From: Bacteroidales bacterium
Lineage (GTDB): Bacteria; Bacteroidota; Bacteroidia; Bacteroidales; UBA1556
Length of the DNA stretch: 6,578 bases
Reading direction: 5' to 3'
NCBI GenBank assembly: GCA_029935325.1
Contig: JAOZKO010000163.1
Span: 1-6,578, forward strand
Below, in pieces: positions 6,431 through 6,578 of this stretch (positions are counted from its first letter, which is position 1; every line of letters starts with the position of its first letter). Made by a program: the position numbers and the translations under genes. Under the pieces are notes generated by a model that saw only the letters and a program-made list of their open reading frames with translations, searched no databases and had not been told where the DNA came from.

Positions 6431-6458
6431 ATCGAATATTGAATACTGAATATCGAAT
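6431..6458 (+). repeat. Tandem 7-base array AYYGAAT, 4 copies
   Basis: The units are ATCGAAT, ATTGAAT, ACTGAAT and ATCGAAT, with no gap. The variation is limited to the two pyrimidines in positions 2 and 3. The last unit also forms the first seven bases of the 25-base box B. The unit is unrelated in sequence to the TGTGTTT array but has the same period. Confidence 0.85.
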
Positions 6459-6476
6459 TGCCGCAAAACAAAACTT
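6452..6476 (+). repeat. 25-base box, copy B
   Basis: This box begins ATCGAATTGC and ends AAACTT, and matches 20 of 25 bases with 6310-6334. Only five bases (6477-6481) separate it from the 14-base box B, so this is the uninterrupted form of the module. Confidence 0.75.
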
Positions 6477-6481
6477 CATCA

Positions 6482-6495
6482 TTCCTTGTTCATTA
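6482..6495 (+). repeat. 14-base box TTCCTTGTTCATTA, copy B
   Basis: This is a perfect direct repeat of 6403-6416. Its distance from the preceding 25-base box is 5 bases, against 68 in module A. Confidence 0.75.
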
Positions 6496-6578
6496 GTTAC
6501 TAATCAGTTATGATTGACGACTATAATATGCTGTAATACTGTCTAATAAAATCGTTCTAAATATTACCAATTACTGTT

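Larger units (their letters stand above)
6220..6578. other. Non-coding repeat-rich region
   Basis: No credible gene is present on either strand over these 359 bases; open frames here are short and run through the repeats. The region holds two heptamer arrays, a duplicated 25-base/14-base module and one palindrome. The last 80 bases (6496-6578) contain no gene start; two loose matches to the CACTAATTAGTG palindrome lie there (6498-6509 and 6567-6576). Confidence 0.8.

Noticed and set aside
6231..6495. CRISPR array
   Set aside because: Units are 7 bases long and contiguous with no spacers, and no cas gene is present.
6480..6578. Start of another gene at the right edge
   Set aside because: ATG frames here stop within about 20 codons and no family motif is visible.

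Overview
The window is AT-rich chromosomal DNA from a member of the Bacteroidota, probably class Bacteroidia. Three things point there: a short AMP nucleosidase of the Bacteroidota type, promoters with the TAnnTTTG -7 element used by the Bacteroidota sigma factor, and gene starts with no Shine-Dalgarno sequence. No genus can be named from the sequence alone.

Layout. Positions 103-2769 hold a tight forward operon: AMP nucleosidase (amn), DNA polymerase III delta subunit (holA, 11 bases later) and an LpxL/HtrB-type lipid A acyltransferase (1 base later). Positions 2770-2930 are intergenic and carry a second promoter. It drives a 704-residue sensor histidine kinase with a signal peptide, periplasmic TPR repeats, one membrane segment and a HisKA_3/HATPase core. 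A short A/T hairpin ends this unit. Facing it on the minus strand (5071-6219) is a metal-dependent amidohydrolase of the ATZ/TRZ / MTA-deaminase type. Positions 6220-6578 contain no gene but are full of repeats.

How the genes relate. The first three are housekeeping genes of unrelated pathways (purine nucleotide breakdown, clamp loading, outer-membrane lipid A) that share a transcript. The kinase senses an unknown periplasmic signal, and no response regulator lies in the window. The amidohydrolase probably deaminates a purine-like or related compound, but its substrate is not readable here.

The window is mostly ordinary core genome. The least ordinary parts are non-coding. (1) The amn and kinase promoters share one architecture, TAATTA, 19 bases, then TRAATTTGACAAA, at almost the same distance from the start codon. 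(2) Variants of a 12-base palindrome, CACTAATTAGTG, sit over both promoters. (3) Behind the amidohydrolase lie two different 7-base tandem arrays, each followed by the same 25-base box and later the same 14-base box. In one copy the two boxes are split by a 51-base imperfect palindrome, which looks like an occupied site beside an empty one.
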